Position numbers and translations under genes: made by a program. This document shows positions 1-8,989 of a stretch of DNA of 64,000 nt, piece by piece. A model generated the notes under the pieces. That model was given only the letters and a program-made list of their open reading frames with translations, did no database searches and had not been told where the DNA came from. The stretch comes from Acetivibrio mesophilus (GTDB taxonomy: Bacteria; Bacillota; Clostridia; Acetivibrionales; Acetivibrionaceae), in assembly GCF_004102745.1 (NCBI RefSeq), contig NZ_RLII01000010.1, positions 38,119 to 102,118 of the forward strand. The letters run 5' to 3'. Position 1 is the first letter of the stretch; each line of letters starts with the position of its first letter.

Positions 1-530
1 TAATAAGCATGTTCCCAGACATCACAAACCAGAATGGGAATACCGCTCCACTGGGTCAGATTCTGGTGTTTTTCCGCCTGCAAAATCTCAAGTCGTCTCC
101 AAGTTGGCTGCCAAGTCAAAATTCCCCAACCTGATGCTTCCACATTTTCGGTGGCACTTTTGAATTGTTCCTTGAAAGCGTTGAAACTTCCAAAGTAGCT
201 GTTTATCTGGTTTACAGTGTGTATGCCGGGTTGACCTCCCTTTCCCAAAGGTGCCATAATAGTCCAGAAAATACTGTGAAGAATATGTCCCGAGCCATTA
301 TAAGCTAGTTTGTTTTCCCAAAATTTTATATATTTGTAATCATTGCTCCTTCTTGCTTCCACTAAGCTGATTTCTGCCTGGTTCAGGCCATCGACATAGG
401 CTTTGTGGAGTATGTCATGATGAATTCTCAAGGTTTCTTCGCCGATTATCGGCTCTAATGCATTGTAGGAGTAGGGAAGAGGGGGTAGCCGATGCTGCCC
501 GGCCGCTACGGGCATCATTGCATATTGCAT
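1..530 (-). CDS. Fe/Mn superoxide dismutase, 3'-truncated by window edge
   Basis: The minus-strand frame starts at an ATG at 530 and runs off the window without a stop (176 codons visible). The translation shows superoxide dismutase features: a Pro-rich N-terminus with LPPLPYSYNALEP, the metal-ligand segment LRIHHDILHKAYVDGLN, the GSGHILHSIFW segment, and the end motif with DVWEHAYY supplying Asp and His ligands. The enzyme converts superoxide to peroxide and oxygen; whether Fe or Mn is used cannot be told from sequence. A GGAGG lies 11 nt upstream of the ATG (542-546 on the plus strand). Only the last few residues are missing. An oxygen-defence enzyme is plausible in a strict anaerobe. Confidence 0.9.
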   Translation of the reverse strand, partial: MQYAMMPVAAGQHRLPPLPYSYNALEPIIGEETLRIHHDILHKAYVDGLNQAEISLVEARRSNDYKYIKFWENKLAYNGSGHILHSIFWTIMAPLGKGGQPGIHTVNQINSYFGSFNAFKEQFKSATENVEASGWGILTWQPTWRRLEILQAEKHQNLTQWSGIPILVCDVWEHAY

Positions 531-1037
531 TGTCTAAATCGCCTCCAGTATAAGTGATTTACAATGCTATATTATTCTTAGGAGCATCGGTTGGTGTAAA
601 AATAGTTTTATACTCCCCAGTCATGTATTTGCCATTCGCTATCAGGGGTGTCCTTTACTAATATGTAGTCTTTGTAGATTATATCGCTTATGACCATTAT
701 AAAAAAGCAATTATCTACAACTTTTAGGCTATAAATGCACTGACATTAAAGCATAAATAGTATAAAATAAAGTATAGATAGTCTACAATGATATATTATT
801 TTGTAACATATATATCTATTGATGCTTAATATTATAGCTAATATATAATGAATTGTTGGATGTTCGTGATGTGTATTTTTGTAAAAGATCAAATGCTGAT
901 TTAAATTCCATTAACAAATTTCGATAATTAATTTTAAAATTCCGAACTCAAAAAGAAAACTGCATTCGAATATTTAACACGAGTGAAAGTATTCAATTTG
1001 CCTAAGGGATTATTTAATAAATATAGGGGGGAATAGT
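531..1037. other. Intergenic region with gene remnant and AT-rich promoter region
   Basis: About 500 bases separate the divergent superoxide dismutase and GH30 genes. The left part holds the possible gene remnant at 559-745. The rest is very AT-rich. A sigma-A-like pair, TTGATG at 819-824 and TATATA at 842-847 (17-bp spacing), could drive the GH30 gene with a leader of about 180 nt, but AT-richness makes chance matches likely. I see no clear SigI-type promoter, riboswitch or terminator. Confidence 0.3.
559..745 (-). pseudogene. Possible frameshifted remnant of a small gene
   Basis: On the minus strand an open frame downstream of a stop at 746-748 contains an ATG at 697 and encodes a protein-like stretch (YKDYILVKDTPDSEW, then QIHDWGV) before a TAA at 608-610. 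Shifting the frame by one base continues it as YKTIFTPTDAPKNNIAL to a TAA at 559-561. The combined sequence looks coding and would be about 60 residues, but I recognise no family and see no good ribosome site at the ATG. It could equally be a real 29-residue peptide or chance. It lies just upstream of the superoxide dismutase in the same orientation. Confidence 0.25.
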
Positions 1038-2927
1038 ATGTGTAAATTAAGAAGATCGTTGCTATTTACTATTATCTTATCTGTTGTTTTTACCCAACTC
1101 TTTTGCTTTGCAATTACGGTAGAGGCAGCAGAAACGGCAACGATTAACTTGTCATCGGAAAAACAGGTGATCCGAGGTTTTGGAGGAATGAACCACCCTG
1201 TTTGGATTTCCGACTTAACAGCGGCACAGAGGGATACGGCATTCGGTAATGGTGATGGGCAGTTGGGCTTTTCTATTCTTAGAATTCATGTGGACGAGAA
1301 TAAAAATAATTGGTCTAAAGAATTGGCAACTGCAAAAAGAGCGATTGAGCATGGGGCAATAGTTTTTGCTTCTCCATGGAATCCACCAAGTGAAATGGTA
1401 GAGACCTTCACCCGTAACGGTGTACCAAATCAAAAAAGACTAAAATATGATAAGTATGCGGCGTATGCACAGCATCTTAATGATTTTGTTACATACATGA
1501 AGAATAATGGTGTGAATTTGTATGCTATTTCCATTCAGAACGAACCTGACTATGCTCACGAATGGACATGGTGGACTCCTCAGGAAATACTCCGCTTTAT
1601 GAAGGAAAATGCGGGATCAATTAACTGTAGAGTAATTGCACCGGAGTCATTTCAATATCTGAAAAATATTTCGGATCCGATTTTAAATGATCCTCAGGCT
1701 CTTGCAAATATGGATATACTGGGTGCTCACTTTTATGGCACCAGTGTCAATAATATGCCTTATCCTTTATTCCAACAAAAAGGAGCAGGAAAAGACCTCT
1801 GGATGACAGAAGTTTATGTTCCGAATAGTGATAATAACTCGGCAGACCGCTGGCCAGAAGCAATAGATGTTGCATATAATATGCACAATGCTTTGGTAGA
1901 GGGAAATTTCCAGGCATATGTTTGGTGGTATATCCGCAGGTCATACGGACCGATGAAAGAGGATGGCACTATAAGCAAGCGCGGTTATATGATGGCTCAC
2001 TACTCCAAGTTTGTACGCCCGGGATATATAAGGGTCGATGCAACAAAGAATCCTACATACAATGTATACGTATCTGCTTACAAGAAAGATAAGAGCGTTG
2101 TGGCAGTAGTTATAAATAAAAGTACTGAGGCTAAGACGATTAATATATCTGTCCCCGGGACCAACATTGGAAAGTGGGAAAGATATGTTACTACAGGGAC
2201 AAAGAATCTAAAGAAAGAATCAGATATAAATGCATCCGGAACCAGTTTTCAAGTTACTCTCGAACCTCAAAGTGTTACAACCTTTGTAGGTGGCTCGGAT
2301 GGAACGGTTACACCTGTTGAGAGGAGTGCTTTTTCCAAGTTGGAAGCCGAAGAATATAACGATACCAATTCTTCTACCGTACAAGTAGTGGGTGCAAACG
2401 GCGGAAGCGGTGTAGGATATATTGAAAACGGTAACTATCTGGTATACAAAAATGTAGATTTCGAGAACGGCGCAGCTTCGTTTAAAATAATGGCTTCAAC
2501 CACCGGTACTCCAAAAATAGAAATTCGACTAGGCAGTCCAACGGGCACTCTCGCAGGTACATTGCAAGTGGCTTCAACCGGAGGCTTTAACGCCTATAAA
2601 GAGCAAAGCTGCAATATTAATAAAGTCACGGGGCTCCACGATGTGTATTTGGTGTTTGGAGGAGCTGTAAATGTTGACTGGTTTACCTTTGGAAAGGAAT
2701 CGGTGGGAACCATTAAATACGGTGATCTCAATGGTGATGGCAAGGTTAATTCCACTGATTCAACATTATTGTCAAGATACATTCTGAAGATTATTGACAC
2801 ATTCCCAATAGAAAATGGTGATAAAGCTGCGGATTTAAATGGAGACGGCAAAGTAAATTCTACAGACTACAACATTTTGAAAAGATATTTACTTAAAATA
2901 ATTGATAAATTTCCTGTAGAATCATAA
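1038..2927 (+). CDS. Cellulosomal GH30 glucuronoxylanase/xylanase with CBM6 and type I dockerin
   Basis: A secreted xylan-degrading enzyme of 629 residues. The order is signal peptide (about 1-30, cut near VEA/AET), GH30 catalytic barrel plus side beta-domain (about 35-420), CBM6 (about 432-553) and a type I dockerin (about 560-626). Likely catalytic residues are Glu169 (in IQNEPDY, acid/base) and Glu258 (in WMTEVY, nucleophile). The dockerin has two 22-residue calcium-binding repeats, each with [12 protein letters not shown], for docking to scaffoldin cohesins. The ATG has a strong AGGGGGG site 5 nt upstream. The domain order matches, from memory, the C. thermocellum GH30 xylanase encoded beside its hyp/ech cluster. 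Xylanase specificity rests on family resemblance only. Confidence 0.93.
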   Translation: MCKLRRSLLFTIILSVVFTQLFCFAITVEAAETATINLSSEKQVIRGFGGMNHPVWISDLTAAQRDTAFGNGDGQLGFSILRIHVDENKNNWSKELATAKRAIEHGAIVFASPWNPPSEMVETFTRNGVPNQKRLKYDKYAAYAQHLNDFVTYMKNNGVNLYAISIQNEPDYAHEWTWWTPQEILRFMKENAGSINCRVIAPESFQYLKNISDPILNDPQALANMDILGAHFYGTSVNNMPYPLFQQKGAGKDLWMTEVYVPNSDNNSADRWPEAIDVAYNMHNALVEGNFQAYVWWYIRRSYGPMKEDGTISKRGYMMAHYSKFVRPGYIRVDATKNPTYNVYVSAYKKDKSVVAVVINKSTEAKTINISVPGTNIGKWERYVTTGTKNLKKESDINASGTSFQVTLEPQSVTTFVGGSDGTVTPVERSAFSKLEAEEYNDTNSSTVQVVGANGGSGVGYIENGNYLVYKNVDFENGAASFKIMASTTGTPKIEIRLGSPTGTLAGTLQVASTGGFNAYKEQSCNINKVTGLHDVYLVFGGAVNVDWFTFGKESVGTIKYGDLNGDGKVNSTDSTLLSRYILKIIDTFPIENGDKAADLNGDGKVNSTDYNILKRYLLKIIDKFPVES

Positions 2928-2997
2928 GCTTACAATACATTGTTCAAACAAAAAATGATTATAGTAAATTTTTCTTACCTCTATTAATAATTAGAAA

Positions 2998-3042
2998 AAT
3001 CTCCAGTAGGGATTTCAAGTCTCTGCTGGAGATTTTCTTTTT
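2998..3042. terminator. Bidirectional intrinsic terminator between GH30 gene and hyp operon
   Basis: A 12-bp stem (AATCTCCAGTAG paired with CTGCTGGAGATT, one wobble or mismatch) with a 13-nt loop is followed by TTCTTTTT on the plus strand and by TTTTTCTAATT on the minus strand. It can end the GH30 transcript and the converging ech-hyp transcript. Confidence 0.8.
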
Positions 3043-3107
3043 GGCCTCTTGGAATGAAATGAAAGAGGCAAAAGCGAAGTGACTCGATGTCCCGAGCTTT
3101 TAGTTGC

Positions 3108-4085
3108 TTAACAAATTCGGGGAAGTCCTTCGCCATATAGAACATCCAAGATCCTGCTTCCTTGAAGGGTTGTAACCATCGTTACACCGCTTCCGTCCAC
3201 AACACGGCCGATGATTTGGGCATTTTCGCCGTACTTGCTTTTCCTTACCGCTTGAAGAGCTGTTTCTGCCTGATTATCAGGCACAACGGCTATCATCTTT
3301 CCTTCATTTGCCATATAAAGAGGGTCAAGTCCAAGAATGCTACAAAAACCTTTTACTTCATTGCTGATGGGCAGAACAGCCTCGTATATCTCTACGCCGC
3401 AGGATGAGGCTGAGGATATTTCGTTGAGTACTGTCGCAAGTCCACCCCGGGTTACATCACGCATACAATGGACATCAATATTGCTTTCAATCAGGTTCTT
3501 AACTATTGAGGTAAGGGGAGCGCAGTCGCTCTTTATATTATTTTCTATTTCCATTCGTCCCGACATTATGGCAGCATGGTGGTCTCCCAAATTGCCTGAA
3601 AGGATAATGGCATCGCCTTTTTGGCAACTGGAAATACTGATGCCTTCTTTAGCTATTTCACCGATACCGGACGTGTTTATATAGATGCCGCCATGGCCTT
3701 CAATTACTTTGGTATCTCCGGCAACAATTTTGATTCCTGCTTCTTCTGCCGCAAGCTTCATTGAAAGGGCAATTTTATCGATGTCTTCAATTTCTGCCCC
3801 TTCCTCAATAATGAATCCTGCTGTAAGGTATTTGGGGATGGCACCCATCATGGAAATATCATTTACTGTGCCGCATACGGCGAGCTTCCCAATATCACCG
3901 CCGTTGAAAAACAGGGGAGTTACCACAAAGGAATCGGTAGTATAAGCAATCTTACCTTTTATATCCAGTACTGCCGCATCCTCAAGCCTATTTAGTATGT
4001 TGTTGTCAAAATGCTTTAAGAATATTTGGTTTATTAAATCTCCCGTCTGCTTGCCACCGCTGCCGTGGGACATATTTATTTTCAT
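3108..4085 (-). CDS. hypE: Hydrogenase maturation protein HypE
   Basis: HypE dehydrates the carboxamide carried on its C-terminal cysteine to make the thiocyanate used as the cyanide ligand of the NiFe centre. The protein ends in PRIC, the family's essential C-terminal cysteine (residue 325). The N-terminus has MSHGSGGKQT, and the PurM-like ATP-binding fold is visible (VAGDTKV, DVTRGGLATVLNE). The longest open frame begins 25 codons earlier, but the ATG at 4085 has GAGGTG just upstream and matches the family N-terminus. It is the last gene of the ech-hyp operon and starts 4 nt after the hypD stop. Confidence 0.95.
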   Translation of the reverse strand: MKINMSHGSGGKQTGDLINQIFLKHFDNNILNRLEDAAVLDIKGKIAYTTDSFVVTPLFFNGGDIGKLAVCGTVNDISMMGAIPKYLTAGFIIEEGAEIEDIDKIALSMKLAAEEAGIKIVAGDTKVIEGHGGIYINTSGIGEIAKEGISISSCQKGDAIILSGNLGDHHAAIMSGRMEIENNIKSDCAPLTSIVKNLIESNIDVHCMRDVTRGGLATVLNEISSASSCGVEIYEAVLPISNEVKGFCSILGLDPLYMANEGKMIAVVPDNQAETALQAVRKSKYGENAQIIGRVVDGSGVTMVTTLQGSRILDVLYGEGLPRIC

Positions 4086-4089
4086 TTTT

Positions 4090-5139
4090 CTACACCTCAC
4101 TATTTCTGTACCATATTCCGCAGGCGCCCTCAGAAGAAACCATGCAGGGCCCGACGGCATTTAATGGAGTACAGGCCCCGCCAAAGAGAGGGCATTTGGC
4201 AGGAGTTATTCTTCCCAATATTACATCAGTGCATTTACAGCCTGGAGGAGTAATATCAACATCTTCGGAAGTTGTGCTTCCCGCATCAAAGTCCTTGTAT
4301 TCCGGTCTTAGCCTTAGGGCAGAATCTTTTATTATTCCAATTCCCCGCCAATAATCGTCTGCAACTTCAAAATATTTGTCAATCAAAGCTTTTGCCTTTT
4401 GATTTCCCTCGGAGCTTACGGCGCTTTGATACATGTTTTTCATATCATATTCCTTGCTTGAAATTTGGCGTACTATTTCATAAATTGCAGCTATAATATG
4501 TTCGCCATCAAAGCCGCCTATCACAAAGGGTTTGCGGTATTTTAGCGCCATTTCCCTATAAAGCGAGGAGCCGGTAATGACACTGACATGGCCGGGGCAG
4601 AGAAAAGCATCTATATTTTCTTCGTTTACGCAAATATATGAAACTGCAGGCATAATAGTCTTAATCGAAGTCATCAGCCTAAGGTTTTTTATACCATTCT
4701 TGATTATCTCCTCCATCATCAGCGCATAGATAGGAGCGGTGGTCTCAAATCCCACTGCTGCAAAAACAAATTGGGTATCAGGGCTTTTTATTGCAGCCTT
4801 GATTGCACTAAGGGGTGAATAGAGGATTTTTACGTTTCCACCCATCGCCTTTGCCTCAGTAAGGGATAATTTGCTGCCCTTTACCTTCATCATATCACCA
4901 AAAGTCAAAACGCAGTGATTGTCCTTTAGAGCATACTCTAAAAGCCTGTCAATATAGGACGATGCTGTTACACACACAGGACAGCCAGGCCCCGAAATAA
5001 GCTGTATTCGGGAAGATATAAGGCTCCGAATCCCATTTTTGAAAATGCTTGAGGTATGGGTGCCGCAGACTTCCATTATTTTAATATCTTTGCCGTCATA
5101 CTCTTTAAGCTCTCTTTTTATACTCTCAAGAGTCTTCAT
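4090..5139 (-). CDS. hypD: Hydrogenase maturation protein HypD
   Basis: HypD is an iron-sulfur scaffold that, with HypC, assembles the Fe(CN)2CO unit of NiFe hydrogenases. Family motifs are present: MEVCGTHTSSIFKNGIR near the N-terminus, GPGCPVCVT, and the Cys-rich C-terminus with PPGCKC and later FGGACTP and GPCMVSSEGACG. The length (349 residues) is near the family norm. The start at 5139 (MKTLESIKRELKEYDG) was chosen over a start 25 codons upstream because it fits the family N-terminus and has a purine-rich site (GGGGAGGCGC). It overlaps the end of hypC by 14 nt, so the pair is probably translationally coupled. Confidence 0.95.
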   Translation of the reverse strand: MKTLESIKRELKEYDGKDIKIMEVCGTHTSSIFKNGIRSLISSRIQLISGPGCPVCVTASSYIDRLLEYALKDNHCVLTFGDMMKVKGSKLSLTEAKAMGGNVKILYSPLSAIKAAIKSPDTQFVFAAVGFETTAPIYALMMEEIIKNGIKNLRLMTSIKTIMPAVSYICVNEENIDAFLCPGHVSVITGSSLYREMALKYRKPFVIGGFDGEHIIAAIYEIVRQISSKEYDMKNMYQSAVSSEGNQKAKALIDKYFEVADDYWRGIGIIKDSALRLRPEYKDFDAGSTTSEDVDITPPGCKCTDVILGRITPAKCPLFGGACTPLNAVGPCMVSSEGACGIWYRNSEV

Positions 5140-5353
5140 TTTGCGCCTCCCCAAGTTCATTAAAAAGTGACAATATTTCTTCTGCCATATCCTTTTTAAG
5201 AACCTCAATGGCACAACCGGCGTGAATCAATACATAATCGCCGATGGTGGCCGAAACCAGCTTGATATTTGCTTCACAAATATTACCCAGGACGTCAACC
5301 TTTGCTGTATCTCCATTTATTTCTACGATTTTACCGGGTACTGCAACACACAT
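5126..5353 (-). CDS. hypC: Hydrogenase maturation chaperone HypC
   Basis: A small HypC/HupF chaperone (75 residues) that carries the iron unit between HypD and the hydrogenase large subunit. It begins MCVAVPGKIVEI; the cysteine exposed after Met removal is the functional residue of the family. A GTG three codons upstream is in frame but lies inside the ribosome site (GAGAGGTG), so the ATG at 5353 is preferred. The hypF stop is 5 nt upstream and hypD overlaps its end. The beta-barrel core (AKVDVLGN, VLIHAGCAIEVL) is typical. Confidence 0.94.
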   Translation of the reverse strand: MCVAVPGKIVEINGDTAKVDVLGNICEANIKLVSATIGDYVLIHAGCAIEVLKKDMAEEILSLFNELGEAQNEDS

Positions 5354-5358
5354 ATTTT

Positions 5359-7620
5359 TCACCTCTCTAATCCAATAAAGGTCTGTCCCAGACCAATCGA
5401 ACCATCATTTGGCGGAACTGACACATTATAGTATACTTCAAAGTTTTGATTTCTTAAAATCTTAAGTGCTTGTTCCATCAGCACAGTATTTTGAAATACA
5501 CCGCCGCTAAGGGCGACAGTGTTGATATTCTGCTCTGCCCGTATTATCTCGCATACCTCTAATATCATATCTGCAACGGCATAATGAAAACCCAGGGCAA
5601 GAGAGCCGATGTCACCGTTGTAACTAAGATGGCAAATGGATTCCAATAACGGTTTTGGGTCTATTTCTATTAAATCACTTTTTCGCTCAATTGCAAAGGC
5701 AAGCCTCTTTGGATCTATCCCTTTCCTTAATGCCAAAACAGCCGCTTTTTCCAGCATTGCGGCACATTCTCCCTCATAGCGGTTTTCATGCTGAATCCCC
5801 AAAAGGGATGAAAGGGCGTCAAACAGCCTACCCATGCTTGAGGTGAGTACGGTATTGATATTATTCTTCAAAGCTGCCTTTATTATATCTTTGCGGTCGT
5901 CTTTTATATATTGGTCAAGGCCGGAGCTTAGCAAAAAACAAGTAGCGGTTTTTGTGGCATCCCGCATTGATGCATCGCCTCCCAAAACTGGGGTATAGCG
6001 AAGATGTGCCGCCCTTTTAAACTCTGCACCTTCACAGATTAAAAATTCACTGCCCCATATTTTGCCATCGGTGCCATAGCCCGTTCCGTCAAAGGCAACG
6101 CCTATAACCTGCCCCTTTAAATGGTGTTCTGCCATAACCGATGCGATATGGGCATGATGGTGCTGGACATGTATTAGTGGGATGCCCAGGCTTTCGGCAA
6201 ATTTGGACGAGTGATAGTTGGGATGCATATCGCAGACCGCAATGTCAGGAGTAATTTTTAACAGTTGGGATAGATCCTTAACCGAGGCCTTGTACCGCTC
6301 TAGGACTGTCCTTTCCTCCAAGTCCCCAAAATATTGGGACATTACCGCATTTCCGTTCTTATAAAGGCAGAAAGATGCTTTTAAATCCCCGCCCGCCGCA
6401 AAAATCTGCAGGCCCTTTTTACTTTTTTGACAGAAAACAGGGTAGGGGACATAGCCGCGGCTTCTTCGAATTAGCTGAGGATTGCTGTCCACGACCTTTG
6501 CCACCGAGTCATCGACGGAGCGCACAATTCTTCTTTTATTGTATAAAACACCATTTAACAGGGGCGATTTTAACGACAGTATTTTATAATCGTCCTTGAT
6601 TATGGGGGTATTGGATATATTGGCGCTTGTCATAATTAATGGTCCACACCTTTTAGCAAGCAATATTTGAAGCGGGGTATAGGGTAAGAAAGCTCCGCAG
6701 TATATACTGCCTTTGATGGCAGAATGGGCCATAGAGTCGTTTTTTAAATATAGTAAAACAATGGGCCTTGCCTTTGACTTTAAGAGTTCTTCTTCTTTAT
6801 CAGACACAATACAGTATTTGCGTACGGAGCTTACCGATTCAAACATTATTGCAAATGGCTTCTCCTCGCGGCCTTTTAGTTCTCTCAGCTTCAACACAGT
6901 ATCTTCCTTAAACGGGGAACAGGCAAAATGATAGCCCCCTATGCCTTTTACCGCAATTATTCCACCGGACTCTATAATGCTTGCCGCTGCGAAGAAGGCA
7001 TCCTTTTCAGTAAGCTCATTGCCAGAGGTAGAATCGTTGAAAATCAAATAAGGACCGCAGTCATTGCAGGATATGGTTTGGGCATGAAAGCGCCTGTTCT
7101 TTGGGGAGGTATATTCCTTCCTACACGAAGGGCACATATCAAAATCCCTCATGGTGGTGTTGTGCCTGTCATAGGGAAGCTCTTCTATAATGGTATACCG
7201 AGCTCCGCAGGACATACAGCTGATGAAGGGATTTAAAAACCGCCTGTCGGTATCGGTGAAGAGCTCCCTTTCACAACTTTCGCAGACCGGAAGATCCGGT
7301 GGGATTATGGAGATTTCTTCATCATCTCTGCTTTCGATGATTCGAAATTCTTCAAATTCCCGCTCTTTTATGTCTTCTATCTCGATATTAACTATTTCAG
7401 AACCTAGAGGTGGAGCCGTTTTTAAATCCTGTAAAAAATCATTATATTTTTCCTCAGAGGACTGTACTACTATTTCCACCAATCCACCGATATTTCGTAC
7501 GGTGCCTAAGATTCCATGTTTTTTTGCAATATTATAGACAAAGGGTCTGAAACCGACCCCCTGAACTATACCTAAAACTGTTATTTTCTTTGTTATGATT
7601 TTGCTTTTTCGCTTATCCAT
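5359..7620 (-). CDS. hypF: Carbamoyltransferase HypF
   Basis: HypF makes carbamoyladenylate from carbamoyl phosphate and ATP and transfers the carbamoyl group to the HypE cysteine. At 753 residues it has the usual order: acylphosphatase domain (about 10-100, with GIVQGVGFRPFVYN), two C4 zinc fingers (about 110-185, with CESCE, CMSCG, CPSCR, CNDCG), a YrdC-like domain (about 205-390) and a Kae1-like carbamoyltransferase domain (about 400-753) with VQHHHAHIASVMAEH and a late ALSGGVFQN motif. The ATG at 7620 lies inside the end of hypB (28-nt overlap). All key motifs look intact. Confidence 0.96.
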   Translation of the reverse strand: MDKRKSKIITKKITVLGIVQGVGFRPFVYNIAKKHGILGTVRNIGGLVEIVVQSSEEKYNDFLQDLKTAPPLGSEIVNIEIEDIKEREFEEFRIIESRDDEEISIIPPDLPVCESCERELFTDTDRRFLNPFISCMSCGARYTIIEELPYDRHNTTMRDFDMCPSCRKEYTSPKNRRFHAQTISCNDCGPYLIFNDSTSGNELTEKDAFFAAASIIESGGIIAVKGIGGYHFACSPFKEDTVLKLRELKGREEKPFAIMFESVSSVRKYCIVSDKEEELLKSKARPIVLLYLKNDSMAHSAIKGSIYCGAFLPYTPLQILLAKRCGPLIMTSANISNTPIIKDDYKILSLKSPLLNGVLYNKRRIVRSVDDSVAKVVDSNPQLIRRSRGYVPYPVFCQKSKKGLQIFAAGGDLKASFCLYKNGNAVMSQYFGDLEERTVLERYKASVKDLSQLLKITPDIAVCDMHPNYHSSKFAESLGIPLIHVQHHHAHIASVMAEHHLKGQVIGVAFDGTGYGTDGKIWGSEFLICEGAEFKRAAHLRYTPVLGGDASMRDATKTATCFLLSSGLDQYIKDDRKDIIKAALKNNINTVLTSSMGRLFDALSSLLGIQHENRYEGECAAMLEKAAVLALRKGIDPKRLAFAIERKSDLIEIDPKPLLESICHLSYNGDIGSLALGFHYAVADMILEVCEIIRAEQNINTVALSGGVFQNTVLMEQALKILRNQNFEVYYNVSVPPNDGSIGLGQTFIGLER

Positions 7621-8246
7621 AGCATCACTTCATCAAAACCCTCGCCTGTCTTGCAGGATACTTTTATCACGGGGGCCGTTTTGTTTAAAGCCCTGACGCC
7701 CTTCATAAAGAAACTTTCATCAAAGTCCACATAGGGCAAAAGGTCGCACTTATTGAGAATAATGATATCCGCTTTCTCAAAAGCAAGGGGATATTTATAG
7801 GGCTTGTCGCTACCTTCTGTTACAGTGGAAATCAGCATTTTTGCATGCTCCCCAATCATAAATTCCGCAGGGCAGACGAGGTTGCCGATATTCTCTATAA
7901 ATAAAATCCCTTTTTCAAGATTGAGGTCATCTACTGCCTTGCCAATCAGCGGTGAATCTAAGTGACAGGCTCCTCCTGTGTTTATCTGTATAGTTCTAAC
8001 ACCCAGTGAAAGAAGGGTTTTAGTATCAAAATCCGATTCAATATCGCCTTCAATGACATAGGGGGTAATACTCTCAAGTCTTTTAATTATTTGAATCAGG
8101 GTAGAGGTCTTGCCTGCACCCGGTGAACCCATTACATTGACGGCATAAATGCCTCTCTTTGTTAATGACAGATTTATCTTAGATGCCACTTCGTCATTTT
8201 TATCATAGACCGATTGCATCACTTCAATTTCTTTATTTTCGGACAT
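7593..8246 (-). CDS. hypB: Hydrogenase nickel incorporation GTPase HypB
   Basis: HypB is a SIMIBI-class GTPase that delivers nickel to the large subunit with HypA. The P-loop GSPGAGKTS, the nickel/zinc-site segment GGACHLDSPL and the guanine-specificity motif NKCDLLPY are present. The start at 8246 (MSENKEIEVMQSVYDKND) follows TAGGAG at good spacing; the longest frame would add 30 codons and run into hypA. The N-terminus lacks both the His-rich stretch and the CxxCGC motif of some HypB proteins, so it is the short form (217 residues). It starts 14 nt after the hypA stop. Confidence 0.94.
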   Translation of the reverse strand: MSENKEIEVMQSVYDKNDEVASKINLSLTKRGIYAVNVMGSPGAGKTSTLIQIIKRLESITPYVIEGDIESDFDTKTLLSLGVRTIQINTGGACHLDSPLIGKAVDDLNLEKGILFIENIGNLVCPAEFMIGEHAKMLISTVTEGSDKPYKYPLAFEKADIIILNKCDLLPYVDFDESFFMKGVRALNKTAPVIKVSCKTGEGFDEVMLWISEKAKS

Positions 8247-8260
8247 TTTCAAAACTCCTA

Positions 8261-8599
8261 TCAAATTTCTATCGATTCTATATAAAATTCGTGCCCTATC
8301 TTGGTTGGACTGCCTTGGCCGCCGCAGGAGGGACACTCGAAGGAAAAAGGTTTCCTCTCAAAGAGCATATCGCATTCATTGCATTTTAGCATTGGTTTTA
8401 TGCGCTTGATATTGAGTTTTGCATTTTCGCACAAGGTTCCTTCTGCAATAATTCCAAAGTATAATTCTATGGAGCTGGCTACATAGCCTGAATAATCGCC
8501 CACCACCAAGTTGATTTGCTTTACTTCTTTGGCATTATATTTATTAGCATGCTCCTGCGATATTTCGATTATTCTCTTTGTTATCGGGTACTCGTGCAT
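8261..8599 (-). CDS. hypA: Nickel metallochaperone HypA
   Basis: HypA binds nickel through its N-terminal Met-His and passes it on with HypB. The ATG at 8599 gives MHEYPITKRIIEI, placing His2 correctly; an ATG four codons earlier would bury it and sits directly on the ribosome site. A zinc-binding domain with CNECDMLF and CPSCGGQGSP follows. The length (112 residues) is normal. The start lies 56 nt inside the 3' end of echF, in another frame, which ties the hydrogenase and maturation genes into one transcript. Confidence 0.93.
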   Translation of the reverse strand: MHEYPITKRIIEISQEHANKYNAKEVKQINLVVGDYSGYVASSIELYFGIIAEGTLCENAKLNIKRIKPMLKCNECDMLFERKPFSFECPSCGGQGSPTKIGHEFYIESIEI

Positions 8600-8930
8600 T
8601 GCAGTATTCATCCTCTACATTTTCAAATGACGGAGCAGTATAGTTGTTGCTCATTTTAAGGCACTTTTTTGGGCAAACCTCGCTGCAATAACTGCATTGT
8701 ATGCAGCGAAGGCGGTTTATGCTCCAACGGGATTCTGCCTTCTCAATATTTATAGCGCCGGTAGGACAGCGCCTTGCACACAAGCCGCAGAATATACAGT
8801 CCTGTATATTAATTTCAATTCTGCCTCTTGAAGCCGGGAAGGACTCCTTCTTTTCAAGGGGATACTTAACAGTATATGGTCCATGAAATATACTTTTTAT
8901 CAGTGTCTTTGTCATACTAAAAAAAGACAT
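8544..8930 (-). CDS. echF: Ech hydrogenase ferredoxin-like subunit EchF
   Basis: A membrane-associated polyferredoxin subunit (128 residues) carrying electrons from reduced ferredoxin to the small subunit. Two 4Fe-4S motifs are visible, CIFCGLCARRCP and CIQCSYCSEVCP. The sequence after residue 90 is poorly conserved and is the part that overlaps hypA. The GGATGGTG site lies upstream of the ATG. A 59-nt gap separates it from echE. Confidence 0.92.
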   Translation of the reverse strand: MSFFSMTKTLIKSIFHGPYTVKYPLEKKESFPASRGRIEINIQDCIFCGLCARRCPTGAINIEKAESRWSINRLRCIQCSYCSEVCPKKCLKMSNNYTAPSFENVEDEYCNARVPDNKENNRNIAGAC

Positions 8931-8989
8931 TGTTTACACCATCCTATTTAAAGCAATTTTATTATCTATATTTATTGCCTATCTATGTG

